Source: Alphaproteobacteria bacterium 65-37 (GTDB lineage Bacteria > Pseudomonadota > Alphaproteobacteria > Reyranellales > Reyranellaceae). From it: 64,000 bases of DNA. A program made the position numbers and the translations under genes. Under the pieces are notes generated by a model that made no database searches, was not told the origin of the DNA, and saw only the letters and a list, made by a program, of their open reading frames with translations. The DNA lies in assembly GCA_001897995.1 (NCBI GenBank), contig MKRV01000265.1, positions 1-64,000 on the forward strand, read 5' to 3'. Each line of letters begins with the position of its first letter. Position 1 is the first letter of the stretch. This document shows, piece by piece, positions 45,613 to 54,436 of the stretch.

Positions 45613-46106
45613 GAACGGGTCAAAAAATAAGAAGAAACGGCAAATATTCTTTGGATTATCTTAAACTTGATACACAAGAAGCGCGAATATTTCAAGCGTT
45701 CTCAAGCGCTTAATGACCGAATTTCATGCAACGCAATGTTTTGATTGTCGCTCAGTTTCGAACCCCGTATGTTGCGGCTGCGAGCAGTCGCCGTCGTTCG
45801 CAGGGCCTCCCTCCTTCGGGAGTTTCGGGGCACTTCGACGGCAGTCTCCGAGCCGGGCTGTGTCAGTGTCCCTACCAATGGAATGGGTGCGGCGGGTCTG
45901 AGCGGGATTGTCAGGCAGGCGGTGGCTATCAGGAAACTCGAGGTTGGCAGGGCCCAGTAGTGGTCCGGCGGCGCGAAGCTTCCCCGTCTTGGCCTGAAGT
46001 TGGCCGTTCGACGGGTCGATGACGCACCGTCCCCCTCGCACCAGTGAGGCGGCTAGGCCGCCGGTCGCTCGCACCGGTTGGGATCCGGCCGTCTCGGAGC
46101 GAGCCC
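45613..46106. other. intergenic region and long leader of rne
   Basis: This 494-base gap lies between divergent genes. The first 100 bases are AT-rich (around AAAAAATAAGAAGAAAC and CTTGATACACAAG) and probably hold the promoters of the amidase and of rne. A weak rightward -35-like TTGATA (45667-45672) with TATTTC further on is one candidate. The remainder, to the rne start, is GC-rich and has only short open frames with no recognisable protein, so it is most likely an untranslated rne leader. RNase E often controls its own mRNA through such a leader; that is established in E. coli and inferred here. Confidence 0.45.
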
Positions 46107-49100
46107 ATGGCAAGGCGCATGCTCATCGATGCGAGTCACCCGGAAGAAACCCGGGTCGTCGTCGTCGATGGAACACGACTCGAAGAATTCGATTTTGAAA
46201 CGGCAAGCCGTAAGCCCCTGAAGGGCAATATCTATCTGGCGAAAGTCATCCGTATCGAACCGTCGCTGCAGGCGGCGTTCGTGGAGTACGGCGGCAACCG
46301 CCACGGCTTCCTCGCCTTCTCGGAAATTCATCCCGACTACTATCAGATCCCGGTCGCCGACCGCGAACGGTTGATCGCCGAGCAGCAGCGGCTGCACGCC
46401 GAGGCCGAGGAAAACGACGACGGTCATCACGACTCCGCAGTCAACGGGCATGACGTCGACGATGCGGACGACGGCCGCGACCCGGCGGCTGAAGCCGTTG
46501 TAGATGCCGAGCTGCGGGCCGAACCGACGGCTGCGGAACCTGCGACCGAGCAATTCACCGCCGAGCCGGTCGCCGTCGCACCAGCCGAGGAGCCGGTGTC
46601 GGATGCCCGGGCTGTCGAAACCGCCCCCGTGCCACCGGCGCCCACGGAAACAGCCATCACGGAAACCGCCGTCGTGGAGTCGGAGACCGCCTCGATCTCC
46701 ACCCTGGCGCAAGCCGCCGAAATCACGGTCGAGCGCCTCGACGGGCCAGCCCATATCGATGCCGCCGAAGCGCCGGCTGTTGTTACGTATGCGGCCAGCG
46801 AGACGGTGCACACCGCCGCAACGTCCGAGGAAGGCGCTGCGCCAGCCGAAGGCGCTCCCACCGAGCTGACCGCTGATCACGATCAGAATACTGCACCGGC
46901 CGATCCGTCCGAGGCGCCTCAGCCTGAAGTCCCGCTCGAGACGCTGGGCGGCGACGAGGTCGTCGAGGAACGCGAGACGCGCGAGCGCCGCCGCCGCAGC
47001 CCGACCCGCCAGTACAAAATCCAGGAAGTCATCAAGCGCCGACAGATCCTGCTGGTGCAAGTCGTCAAGGAAGAGCGCGGCAACAAGGGCGCAGCGCTGA
47101 CCACCTACCTGTCGCTGGCTGGCCGCTATTGCGTCCTGATGCCCAACGCCGGCCGTGGCGGCGGCATCTCGCGTAAGATCTCCAATCCCGCCGACCGCAA
47201 GCGCATGAAGGAGATCCTGGCCGAACTCGCTGTGCCGCAAGGCATGGGCGTGATCCTGCGCACCGCCGGCCTCGAGCGCAGCACGATCGACATCAAGCGC
47301 GACTACGAATACCTGTCCCGCCTCTGGGATTCGATCCGCGAGCTCACCATGCGCTCGACGGCGCCGGCGCTGATCTACGAGGAAGGTGACCTGATCAAGC
47401 GCTCGCTGCGCGACGTCTACGACACCGACATCGCGCAGGTCCTGGTCGAAGGCGAGGCCGGCTTCCAGGCCGCTTCCGAATTCATGCGCCAGCTGGTGCC
47501 GCATCAGGCGAACAAGGTCGAGCTCTACAAGGAGCCGATCCCCCTCTTCCACCGCTACCAGGTGGAGAACCAGTTCGACGCCATGCATTCGCCGACCGTG
47601 CAGCTGCGCTCCGGCGGTTACATCGTGATCAACCCGACCGAGGCGCTGGTCGCCATCGACGTCAACTCGGGCCGCTCGACCAAGGAGCGCAATATCGAGG
47701 AGACGGCGCTCAGGACCAACATCGAAGCCGCCGAAGAGATCGCCCGCCAGGTCCGCCTGCGCGACCTTGCCGGCCTGATCGTGATCGACTTCATCGACAT
47801 GGAGGAAACGCGCCACCAGCGTCAGGTCGAGCACAAGGTGAAGGACGCGATGCGCAACGATCGCGCCCGCATCCAGATCGGCCGCATCTCCGCCTTCGGC
47901 CTGCTCGAGATGTCCCGCCAGCGGCTGCGGCCCAGCCTGCTCGAGCACTCCACCGAGATCTGCCCGCACTGCGCCGGCACCGGCCGCGTCCGCTCGATCG
48001 AATCCGCCGCCCTGCATGCGCTGCGGGCCATCGAGGAGGAAGGCGTGCGTCGGCGCGCCAGCGAGATCGTGGTCAGCGTGCCGCCGAACGTGGCGCTCTA
48101 CCTGCTCAATCAGAAGCGCCACACCCTCACCGAAATCGAAAGCCGCTACAGCTTCCACGTCACCGTCGAAGCCGACGACGAGCTCCATGCCGCGGACTGC
48201 GAGATCGAGCGCGTGCGGTCGCGCCGCGACGATCGCGGCGAACAACGCCCGAACCAGGAAACGGCCCGCGCCACTTACGAAGAGGTCTCCGCCGAAGCGG
48301 CGCAGGCCGATCAGGACGAAGAAACGGAAAGCCGTGCCGATGGCGAGGACCGCAGCGAAGAGCGCGGCTCCGACGAGGACGGCGGTCGCGGCCGCCGTCG
48401 GCGCCGGCGGCGGCGGCGTAGCCGTCGCGACGGCGAGGGCGAAGGCGAAGAGACCGACCGGCCACGCCTTGCAGACGGAGAAGGCGCTGTCGAGGAGTCG
48501 CGTGGCGAGGCGGCCAATGACAGCGACGACGCCGATGCACCGGAAGGCGACGCCGATCAGGTCGATGCCGATCAGGCCGACGGCGAAAGCAACGGCGAGG
48601 CGCATGCCGATGATCGCGGCGCCGACGATCGGGGTGACGAGCGCGGCGACCGCCGCCGTCGTCGCGGCCGCCGCGGCGGCCGCCGCCGCCGTCGCGAGAA
48701 CGGCGAAGGCGAGCCGGGCGACTTCCCCGCCCACGAAGAGCAGGTCGGGGAGCAGGTCGGGCAACAGGCCACCGAAGGCGACGACGTTCCGCGACAGAAC
48801 GAAGCCCCGGCGGAGTTCACGTCGGCCACTGCGCCGCACGAAGAGACCCACTTCGACCACGCGCACTTTGAGCGGCCTCACATCGAACGGGCCCCTATCG
48901 ATCATGCCCCGGTGGAACACACGCCCTACGACCCGGGTCCGCCGGTAAACCTCGAAGCTGCGGAACCGCCGCCGCCGCCGCCTCCTCCGCCCCCGGCGAT
49001 CGAGCCGGTCGCCGCCGCCGCCGTCGTTGCGATCGCGCCGCAACCGGAGCCGGCACCGCCAGCGGTACCGTCGATCGAGGCATCGCCGGAGAAGCCCAAG

Positions 49101-49121
49101 CGTGGCTGGTGGCGCCGCTGA
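46107..49121 (+). CDS. rne: ribonuclease E
   Basis: A 1004-residue endoribonuclease and degradosome scaffold. The N-terminal half begins MARRMLIDASHPEETR and includes the S1 domain (GNIYLAKV, SLQAAFVEYGGNRHGFLAF). It also has the Mg-binding AIDVNSG and VIDFIDM aspartates and the zinc-link CPHCAGTG. A long acidic/Ala/Pro-rich insertion (about residues 115-310) interrupts the S1 domain, as in other alphaproteobacteria. The C-terminal half is disordered, with Arg-rich blocks (RGRRRRRRRRRSRR, RRRGRRGGRRRRR), a proline run and the end KRGWWRR. I chose the ATG at 46107 because the conserved N-terminus begins there. Confidence 0.95.
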   Translation: MARRMLIDASHPEETRVVVVDGTRLEEFDFETASRKPLKGNIYLAKVIRIEPSLQAAFVEYGGNRHGFLAFSEIHPDYYQIPVADRERLIAEQQRLHAEAEENDDGHHDSAVNGHDVDDADDGRDPAAEAVVDAELRAEPTAAEPATEQFTAEPVAVAPAEEPVSDARAVETAPVPPAPTETAITETAVVESETASISTLAQAAEITVERLDGPAHIDAAEAPAVVTYAASETVHTAATSEEGAAPAEGAPTELTADHDQNTAPADPSEAPQPEVPLETLGGDEVVEERETRERRRRSPTRQYKIQEVIKRRQILLVQVVKEERGNKGAALTTYLSLAGRYCVLMPNAGRGGGISRKISNPADRKRMKEILAELAVPQGMGVILRTAGLERSTIDIKRDYEYLSRLWDSIRELTMRSTAPALIYEEGDLIKRSLRDVYDTDIAQVLVEGEAGFQAASEFMRQLVPHQANKVELYKEPIPLFHRYQVENQFDAMHSPTVQLRSGGYIVINPTEALVAIDVNSGRSTKERNIEETALRTNIEAAEEIARQVRLRDLAGLIVIDFIDMEETRHQRQVEHKVKDAMRNDRARIQIGRISAFGLLEMSRQRLRPSLLEHSTEICPHCAGTGRVRSIESAALHALRAIEEEGVRRRASEIVVSVPPNVALYLLNQKRHTLTEIESRYSFHVTVEADDELHAADCEIERVRSRRDDRGEQRPNQETARATYEEVSAEAAQADQDEETESRADGEDRSEERGSDEDGGRGRRRRRRRRRSRRDGEGEGEETDRPRLADGEGAVEESRGEAANDSDDADAPEGDADQVDADQADGESNGEAHADDRGADDRGDERGDRRRRRGRRGGRRRRRENGEGEPGDFPAHEEQVGEQVGQQATEGDDVPRQNEAPAEFTSATAPHEETHFDHAHFERPHIERAPIDHAPVEHTPYDPGPPVNLEAAEPPPPPPPPPPAIEPVAAAAVVAIAPQPEPAPPAVPSIEASPEKPKRGWWRR

Positions 49122-49130
49122 AGCGGCGCC
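49111..49130 (+). terminator. hairpin at the rne stop codon
   Basis: An 8-bp stem GGCGCCGC/GCGGCGCC with loop TGAA, spanning the rne stop. No T-tract follows, so termination may be partial. Confidence 0.45.
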
Positions 49131-49199
49131 ATCGACAGAACGCCCGCACTGAGAAACGTCCCGCTGGAGTTGCCGGCATGAGGCGACGACAATCTTCGG

Positions 49200-50165
49200 A
49201 TGATCGATCGTCGCCGTCTTCTCCTTGCCAGTGTGGCCGCATTGCCGTTCGGCAGCGCGGCGAAGGCCGATAATTTTCCCAGCGGACCATTCCGGATCCT
49301 CGTGCCTTTCGGCCCAGGGTCGGCAACCGACCAGAGCGCACGCAACATCGCCGAGGGGCTCAATCGTACGTTCGGTGTAGCCGCCGTCGTCGAAAACAAG
49401 CCCGGCGCCAACGGCGCGATCGCCGCCGAGGTTGCAGCGAAGGCCAAACCCGACGGGCAGACGATTTTCGTCTGCTCCAACACCGCGGCGGCTTCCAACG
49501 TCGCGATGATGAAGTCCCTGCCCTACGATCCGCTGAAGGATTTCGAGGCCGTCACTTTGATTGGCCGCGCACCCGTCTTCATGATCGTGAACGATAAGGT
49601 CGAGGCCCGTACTGCGGCGGAGTTCGTGGCGCTTTGCAAGCGCCAACCGGGCAAGATCAATTTCGGCTCGGGAAGCGCCTCGACACGCATCTCCGGTGAG
49701 CTCCTGAAGGCTAAGGCCGGCATCGACATGATGCACGTCCCGTACAAGAGCACACCCGCTGCGCTGCAGGACCTGATGGCTGGGCATGTGCAGATGTGTT
49801 TCGCCGATCCGGTGACCAGCCTGCCGCAGGTCAAGGCCGGCACTGTCCGCTGTCTCGGCGTCGGCAGCCGTGGACGCTACAAGCTCACCCCCGACATCCC
49901 GACCTTGATCGAACAAGGCATCCCGGATTTCGAGTTGATGACCTGGACCGGCGTGTTGCTCCCCCGAGGTGTGCCGGCGCCCGTCCGGGCAAAGCTGCGC
50001 GACGCCGTGCTCAAGACCATCACGGATCCGGTCTATGTCGAACGCCAGGCGCAGGGCGGCTCGGAAATCTCCCCGTCGAGCCCCGAGGAGATGCAGCAGA
50101 TCATGGTGGCCGAGATCGCGCTCTATCGGGAGATGATGCGGATTGCGGGGATCGAGCCGGAGTAG
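49200..50165 (+). CDS. Bug/TctC-family substrate-binding protein
   Basis: A 321-residue periplasmic binding protein with a Tat-like signal (MIDRRRLLLASVAALPFGSAAKA). Mature motifs are FRILVPFGPGSATDQ, VVENKPGANGAIAAE, KPDGQTIF and MHVPYKSTPAALQD. It is the fourth Bug protein in the window and the only one on the plus strand. It stands alone between rne and a histidine kinase gene, with no transport subunits. Confidence 0.88.
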   Translation: MIDRRRLLLASVAALPFGSAAKADNFPSGPFRILVPFGPGSATDQSARNIAEGLNRTFGVAAVVENKPGANGAIAAEVAAKAKPDGQTIFVCSNTAAASNVAMMKSLPYDPLKDFEAVTLIGRAPVFMIVNDKVEARTAAEFVALCKRQPGKINFGSGSASTRISGELLKAKAGIDMMHVPYKSTPAALQDLMAGHVQMCFADPVTSLPQVKAGTVRCLGVGSRGRYKLTPDIPTLIEQGIPDFELMTWTGVLLPRGVPAPVRAKLRDAVLKTITDPVYVERQAQGGSEISPSSPEEMQQIMVAEIALYREMMRIAGIEPE

Positions 50166-50335
50166 GCCCGGCGCGAAGGCGGTGCAGGAAAGAGCAAGCT
50201 GGGTCGTCCAGTTGAAGCCCGTTGCAAGCCCATACCGCCGGTTGCCGGTGGATTGCCTCTCCCGACAGGGCGTTCGCTCCAGAACGGATCAATCGCCCGC
50301 TGGCGGCGGGTTTTGTACCTGATAGGCAATAGCGC

Positions 50336-53300
50336 ATGACGACCGCTCCTCCGCCGTGCCATGCGTGGCCTGAGGTCGCCCGACTGGCGGCGCTGCGGCA
50401 GTACGAAATTCTCGATACCCCGGCGGAAGCGACATTCGATGCCCTGGCCCGCCTCGCGGCCGGTATCTGCGGCACACCCATGGCGGCATTTGGCCTGGTG
50501 GATCGCGAGCGCATTTGGTTCAAGGCAGAGGTCGGTCTCGGCATCACGGAGACGCCGCGCGCGTCCTCGTTCTGCGAGCGGACACTCGACGCTGGCGGGC
50601 TCCTGGTCGTGCGTGACGCCAGCCAGGATCCGTCGCTGCGCGATGATCCCCTGGTCGTCGGCCCCCAGCGCGTGCGGTTCTATGCCGGCATTCCCGTGCG
50701 CTGTGGGGACGGGTTGCCGATCGGTACCCTCTCGGTTTTCGACCATGGCCCGCGCACCCTCGAGCCCTTCCAGGCCGAAGCCTTGGCCGACCTCGCTCGA
50801 CAGATCACCGAGCTGCTGAAGCTTGCGCTGATCCGCCATGGACTTCGCGCAATGCGCGATCCTCCCGCGACGGGCGTGCTGACCGTGGACAGTAACCTCC
50901 GTCTGACCTTCATCAACAGCGGCGCTTCCCACCTACTGGCCGGTATTCGAGATACTCTTGCCGACACGACGCTTGCCGACGGCCTCTGCAAAGCGCTGTC
51001 GGGGGAGACCCTTCATCGCTTCGAAGTCTTCCACGAACCGGGCGACTGCTGGCTCGATGTCGCGGCCGAGCCGTCGGGCGACGGACTTACCGTTCAGATC
51101 GCCGATATCACTGACCGCAAACGCGAGGAATTGCTGCAGCGAACGACCGATCGGGTGCTGCGACTGATAGCACTCGGCGGTGCGCTGAATACGATCCTTC
51201 GCGCCTGTGCCCGATCCATCAGCGACGTCTCGCCTGGCCTGCGCGCCTCGATCCTGCTGGCCTCCGACGACAATGCCCGGCTGACCCTCGCCGCCGCCCC
51301 CTATCTACCGCTGTCGTTCATATCGGCGCTCGACGGGCTCATCATCGGGCCGGAGTCCGCCTGCTGCGGTGTCGCCGCGCATCGCCGCGAGCTCACAGTC
51401 GCGTCCGATATCGGCACGAGCCCGCTTTGGGCATCTCTGTGCGACGTCGCAGAGCGTCACGGCCTTCGGGCCTGCTGGTCGCTTCCGCTTCGGCGTTCCG
51501 ATGGTACCGTGGCGGCGACCTTTGCCGTGTATCGCGGAACGGCCAAGGGCCCCTCGGAAGCGGATCTCTCGCTGCTGGGCCATTTCGCCAAGCTTGCAGC
51601 GCTCGGCATCGAGCATGTTCGGCGGGAGGACGCGCTCCGCGAAAGCGAACGGCGCGCCCTGCAGCTTGCGGAGAATGTCGACGAGATCTTCTGGATCGCC
51701 AACGTAGCCGACGGCCGCGTCCTCTACGTCAATGCCGCCTACGAAAAGATCACCGGCAGAAAGCGAGAGGATCTCTACCGCGACACGCACGCGTTGCTCG
51801 AGGCCGTGCATCCCGAGGATCGCGGCAAGGTCACGATAACGCCGACGCACTTTGTCGATGGCTCCCATCTCGACGAATACCGCATGCAACGGCCGGACGG
51901 CACGGTGCGCTGGATCGAGGATCGCAGCTTCCCCGTCCATGACGGCGAGGGTCGCCTCATCAGGGTGGTCGGCGTCGCCAAGGACGTGACGGCTGCCAAG
52001 GAGGCCGAATTCAGGCTACGCGAAAGCGAAGAGCGTTTTCGTATCGTCGCGCAAACGACCACCGACGTCGTCTGGGACTGGAACCTGCGCGACGATACGA
52101 TCCGTTGGAACGACGGGTTGAAGCTGCGTTTCGGCCACGAATTCGGGCCGGTGACGACATCGGCGATGTGGAGCGACCACATCCATATCGACGATCGGGA
52201 ACGTGTCGTTGCCGGGATCCATGCCGTCATCGACGGCAAGACCAACGACTGGCAGGACGAGTATCGCTTCACGTGCGGCGACGGCTCCTCGGCGACGGTG
52301 ATCGACCGCGGACGCGTCATTCGCGACGACGCCGGCCTGCCGCTGCGCATGGTCGGTGCGATGATCGACATCACCCAGCAGCGGCACCTCGAGGAACAGC
52401 TTCAGCAGTCGCAGCGGCTCGATGCAATCGGCAAGCTGACCGGCGGTGTCGCGCACGATTTCAACAACATCCTGATGATCATTGCCGCCAACGTCGAAGC
52501 CATGCAGGAAGAGGTCGTCGACCGTGCCGCGGCCGAGCGCCTGGAACGCATCGGCGATGCCGCCCGTCGTGCCGCCGATCTCACCCGGCAGTTGCTCGCT
52601 TTCTCGCGTCGCCAGACGCTACGGCCGCAGATCACCGACCTGAACGAACTGATCTCCGTCACCGGCAGTCTCCTGCATCGCGCGCTCGGCGGCGAGATCG
52701 ACATCGACCTGAGACTGGCCGAGGGATTGGGCCGCACCAGCATCGATCGCAGCCAGTTCGAGACCGCGCTGGTCAATCTCTGCATCAATGCCCGTGACGC
52801 CATGCCGGCCGGCGGACGCCTGGTGATCAAGACCGGCAATGTCACCCTCCCACAAGCAGAAGGCGAGATTGCCGCCGGCGACTATGTGATGCTGAGCGTG
52901 ATCGACAGCGGCATCGGCATGGCCGCCGAGGTCGCATCGCGCGCCTTCGACCCCTTCTTCACCACCAAGGATGTCGGCAAAGGCAGTGGCCTCGGCCTCT
53001 CGATGGTGCACGGCTTCGTCCATCAATCGAAAGGCCATGTCGATATCGAGTCGCAGGTCGGCTGGGGCACGACGGTCCGCATCTACTTCCCGCGTGTCGA
53101 GGGCGAGCCGGACAAGCTCGCAACCCTCGTCCAGGCCGCCCCCCGTGGCCGGGAACGCATCCTTTTGGTCGAAGACAACGAAGAGGTGCGCGAGCACGTC
53201 TCGGCGATGCTCTCCGGCCTTGGCTACGACGTTCTCTGTGCCTCAGGCGGCCAGGAAGCCCTGGAGCTGCTGGACCGTGCGGGCGAGATCGACCTTCTGT

Positions 53301-53587
53301 TCACCGACGTAATGATGCCGGGCGGCATGAACGGCCGGGAAGTCGCGGTGGCCGCCCGCCGCACGCGGCCCGGTCTCAAGGTGCTGTTCACGTCCGGCTA
53401 TGCCGAGGGCGCGTTGCAGCGCGACGGGCGGCTCGAACCGGGCGTGCTGCTGCTGGCCAAGCCGTTCCGCAAACGCGACCTCGCCCAGAAGGTCCGCGAG
53501 GCGCTGGCGACAGCCTCTCCTCAAACAGGCCTCCCCGCGCCAAGCCAGGAACCCGACGGGCGATCGCCGGCTGGCCAACCGGTGTGA
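50336..53587 (+). CDS. hybrid sensor histidine kinase (GAF, PAS, HisKA, HATPase, receiver)
   Basis: A 1083-residue soluble hybrid kinase with no membrane segment. It has a first GAF domain (about 20-165, ILDTPAEATFDALARLA), a PAS-like region (175-265), a second GAF (280-440) and two PAS domains (450-565 with VDEIFWIANVADGRVLYVNAAYEKITGR, and 566-695). Then come HisKA with the phospho-His in GGVAHDFNNIL (near residue 707), the ATPase with NLCINARDAMP, DSGIGM and GKGSGLGLS, and a receiver with phospho-Asp in LLFTDVMMP (near 991). No response regulator is adjacent. The N-terminal GAF with no transmembrane part suggests a cytosolic signal. Confidence 0.92.
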   Translation: MTTAPPPCHAWPEVARLAALRQYEILDTPAEATFDALARLAAGICGTPMAAFGLVDRERIWFKAEVGLGITETPRASSFCERTLDAGGLLVVRDASQDPSLRDDPLVVGPQRVRFYAGIPVRCGDGLPIGTLSVFDHGPRTLEPFQAEALADLARQITELLKLALIRHGLRAMRDPPATGVLTVDSNLRLTFINSGASHLLAGIRDTLADTTLADGLCKALSGETLHRFEVFHEPGDCWLDVAAEPSGDGLTVQIADITDRKREELLQRTTDRVLRLIALGGALNTILRACARSISDVSPGLRASILLASDDNARLTLAAAPYLPLSFISALDGLIIGPESACCGVAAHRRELTVASDIGTSPLWASLCDVAERHGLRACWSLPLRRSDGTVAATFAVYRGTAKGPSEADLSLLGHFAKLAALGIEHVRREDALRESERRALQLAENVDEIFWIANVADGRVLYVNAAYEKITGRKREDLYRDTHALLEAVHPEDRGKVTITPTHFVDGSHLDEYRMQRPDGTVRWIEDRSFPVHDGEGRLIRVVGVAKDVTAAKEAEFRLRESEERFRIVAQTTTDVVWDWNLRDDTIRWNDGLKLRFGHEFGPVTTSAMWSDHIHIDDRERVVAGIHAVIDGKTNDWQDEYRFTCGDGSSATVIDRGRVIRDDAGLPLRMVGAMIDITQQRHLEEQLQQSQRLDAIGKLTGGVAHDFNNILMIIAANVEAMQEEVVDRAAAERLERIGDAARRAADLTRQLLAFSRRQTLRPQITDLNELISVTGSLLHRALGGEIDIDLRLAEGLGRTSIDRSQFETALVNLCINARDAMPAGGRLVIKTGNVTLPQAEGEIAAGDYVMLSVIDSGIGMAAEVASRAFDPFFTTKDVGKGSGLGLSMVHGFVHQSKGHVDIESQVGWGTTVRIYFPRVEGEPDKLATLVQAAPRGRERILLVEDNEEVREHVSAMLSGLGYDVLCASGGQEALELLDRAGEIDLLFTDVMMPGGMNGREVAVAARRTRPGLKVLFTSGYAEGALQRDGRLEPGVLLLAKPFRKRDLAQKVREALATASPQTGLPAPSQEPDGRSPAGQPV

Positions 53588-53591
53588 TAGG

Positions 53592-53615
53592 CGTTATATC
53601 TTTATGAGAATAACG
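53592..53615. promoter_or_regulatory. ModE-type molybdate operator
   Basis: A 24-base interrupted palindrome, left half CGTTATATC, right half GAATAACG, ending 23 bases before the ArsR-like start. It has the size and half-sites of ModE/Mo-boxes known from E. coli modA and Rhodobacter. Four similar boxes occur within 9 kb. Confidence 0.7.
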
Positions 53616-53638
53616 ATCGGCCGTTCCTCGAGGCGACA

Positions 53639-53920
53639 TTGGATATCGCGACCGCCGCCGGACATTTGCAGGCACTTGGAAACCCAACCCGCCTGAGGAT
53701 CTACGAGATCCTGCTCCGCGCTGGAGAAGACGGCCTGACGGTCGGCCGCGTGCAGTCGATCCTGAAGATAAATGCGTCGACCCTCTCGCATCACCTCAAG
53801 ACATTGATCGCCGTCGGCCTCGTCACGCAGACACGCGATGCCACCAAGCTGATCTGTCGCGTCAACAACGAGGCCATGCAGGGCCTCCTCCATCGTCTGA
53901 CGCGGCGGTTGGCCGCCTGA
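53639..53920 (+). CDS. ArsR-family helix-turn-helix regulator
   Basis: A 93-residue winged-helix protein of ArsR type: HLQALGNPTRLRIYEILL, the recognition helix in INASTLSHHLKTLIAVGLV, and the wing TRDATKLICRVN. The start codon is TTG at 53639, following GAGG five bases upstream; the nearest upstream ATG (53604) is out of frame. It has no cysteine metal site of the CxC type before the recognition helix. A ModE-type box lies directly upstream, so it probably belongs to the molybdate response. It ends 13 bases before a convergent gene. Confidence 0.8.
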   Translation: MDIATAAGHLQALGNPTRLRIYEILLRAGEDGLTVGRVQSILKINASTLSHHLKTLIAVGLVTQTRDATKLICRVNNEAMQGLLHRLTRRLAA

Positions 53921-53933
53921 AGCGGCTCCCGCT

Positions 53934-54347
53934 CTAATTGGCGACGGGAGCGCCCACCGCCGAAGCCCCCGTCAGTGTAAGGATGGTGCGACCCATTTCG
54001 GCCAGCGAGCTGCGCGGCAAGGAAAAGGACAGGATCGCGGCGCCGACCTCGATTGTCAGCACGCCTTGGGTCTCGTTCTCGACGCCCAGCGAGACGCCAT
54101 GCAAAGGCAGCGGTTGGGTCTGGAAGGTTTCGCTGAAAGCGGCGAACCGCCCGTTGACCGCCGCTTTGCCGCCCAGCATCAGCAACAGCGTCACGAAATG
54201 CTGCAGGTCGACCGTCGGGAAGGACAGATCTATCGGCCCGTCCCCTTCCGTTTCGACGCGGAGAAGCACGGCACTGCCATCGGCAGTGACGTCGCCCGTG
54301 ACATAGGAAACCTGCCGCAACTCGCGAATCCCGACGGTTTTCGGCAT
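53934..54347 (-). CDS. uncharacterised small protein, member 1 of a three-gene family
   Basis: A 137-residue cytoplasmic protein that I do not recognise. It reads as a beta-rich domain: TGDVTADGSAVLLRVET, then LSFPTVDLQHFVTLLLMLG, then GVLTIEVGAAILSFSLPRSSLAEMGRTIL. The same pattern (a short beta/Pro stretch followed by a leucine-rich helix, then a strand with G...FS[LM]P and a C-terminal helix with L) occurs in the proteins at 60899-61279 and 61290-61688. It is divergent from an aldehyde dehydrogenase, with a ModE-type box between them (29 bases from this start). The role is unknown; position suggests a link to molybdenum or aldehyde metabolism. Confidence 0.75.
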   Translation of the reverse strand: MPKTVGIRELRQVSYVTGDVTADGSAVLLRVETEGDGPIDLSFPTVDLQHFVTLLLMLGGKAAVNGRFAAFSETFQTQPLPLHGVSLGVENETQGVLTIEVGAAILSFSLPRSSLAEMGRTILTLTGASAVGAPVAN

Positions 54348-54376
54348 CGATGCGCCTCGATCTGCTGGTTTTCCAA

Positions 54377-54400
54377 CGTTATATCCATATATATACAACG
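54377..54400. promoter_or_regulatory. ModE-type molybdate operator between divergent genes
   Basis: Left half CGTTATATCC, right half ATATACAACG, 24 bases. It lies 29 bases before the small-protein start and 36 before the aldehyde dehydrogenase start, so it may control both. The last half-site has CAACG instead of ATAACG. Confidence 0.65.
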
Positions 54401-54436
54401 TTGAAGCAGAACCGCACCAGCTTTCCCGGAGGACCC

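Noticed and set aside
45726..46022. A possible 98-residue protein in the rne leader
   Set aside because: There is no good ribosome site and no family resemblance; the region is better explained as leader RNA.
48400..48720. Low-complexity repeats in the rne C-terminal half
   Set aside because: Arg-rich blocks are a normal feature of the RNase E RNA-binding region, not a separate repeat element.
46053..49916. A 1287-codon minus-strand open frame across rne and the Bug gene
   Set aside because: It lies opposite well-supported RNase E; its Arg/Ala/Gly-rich stretches mirror the Arg- and Glu-rich RNase E tail, so it is a reading shadow.
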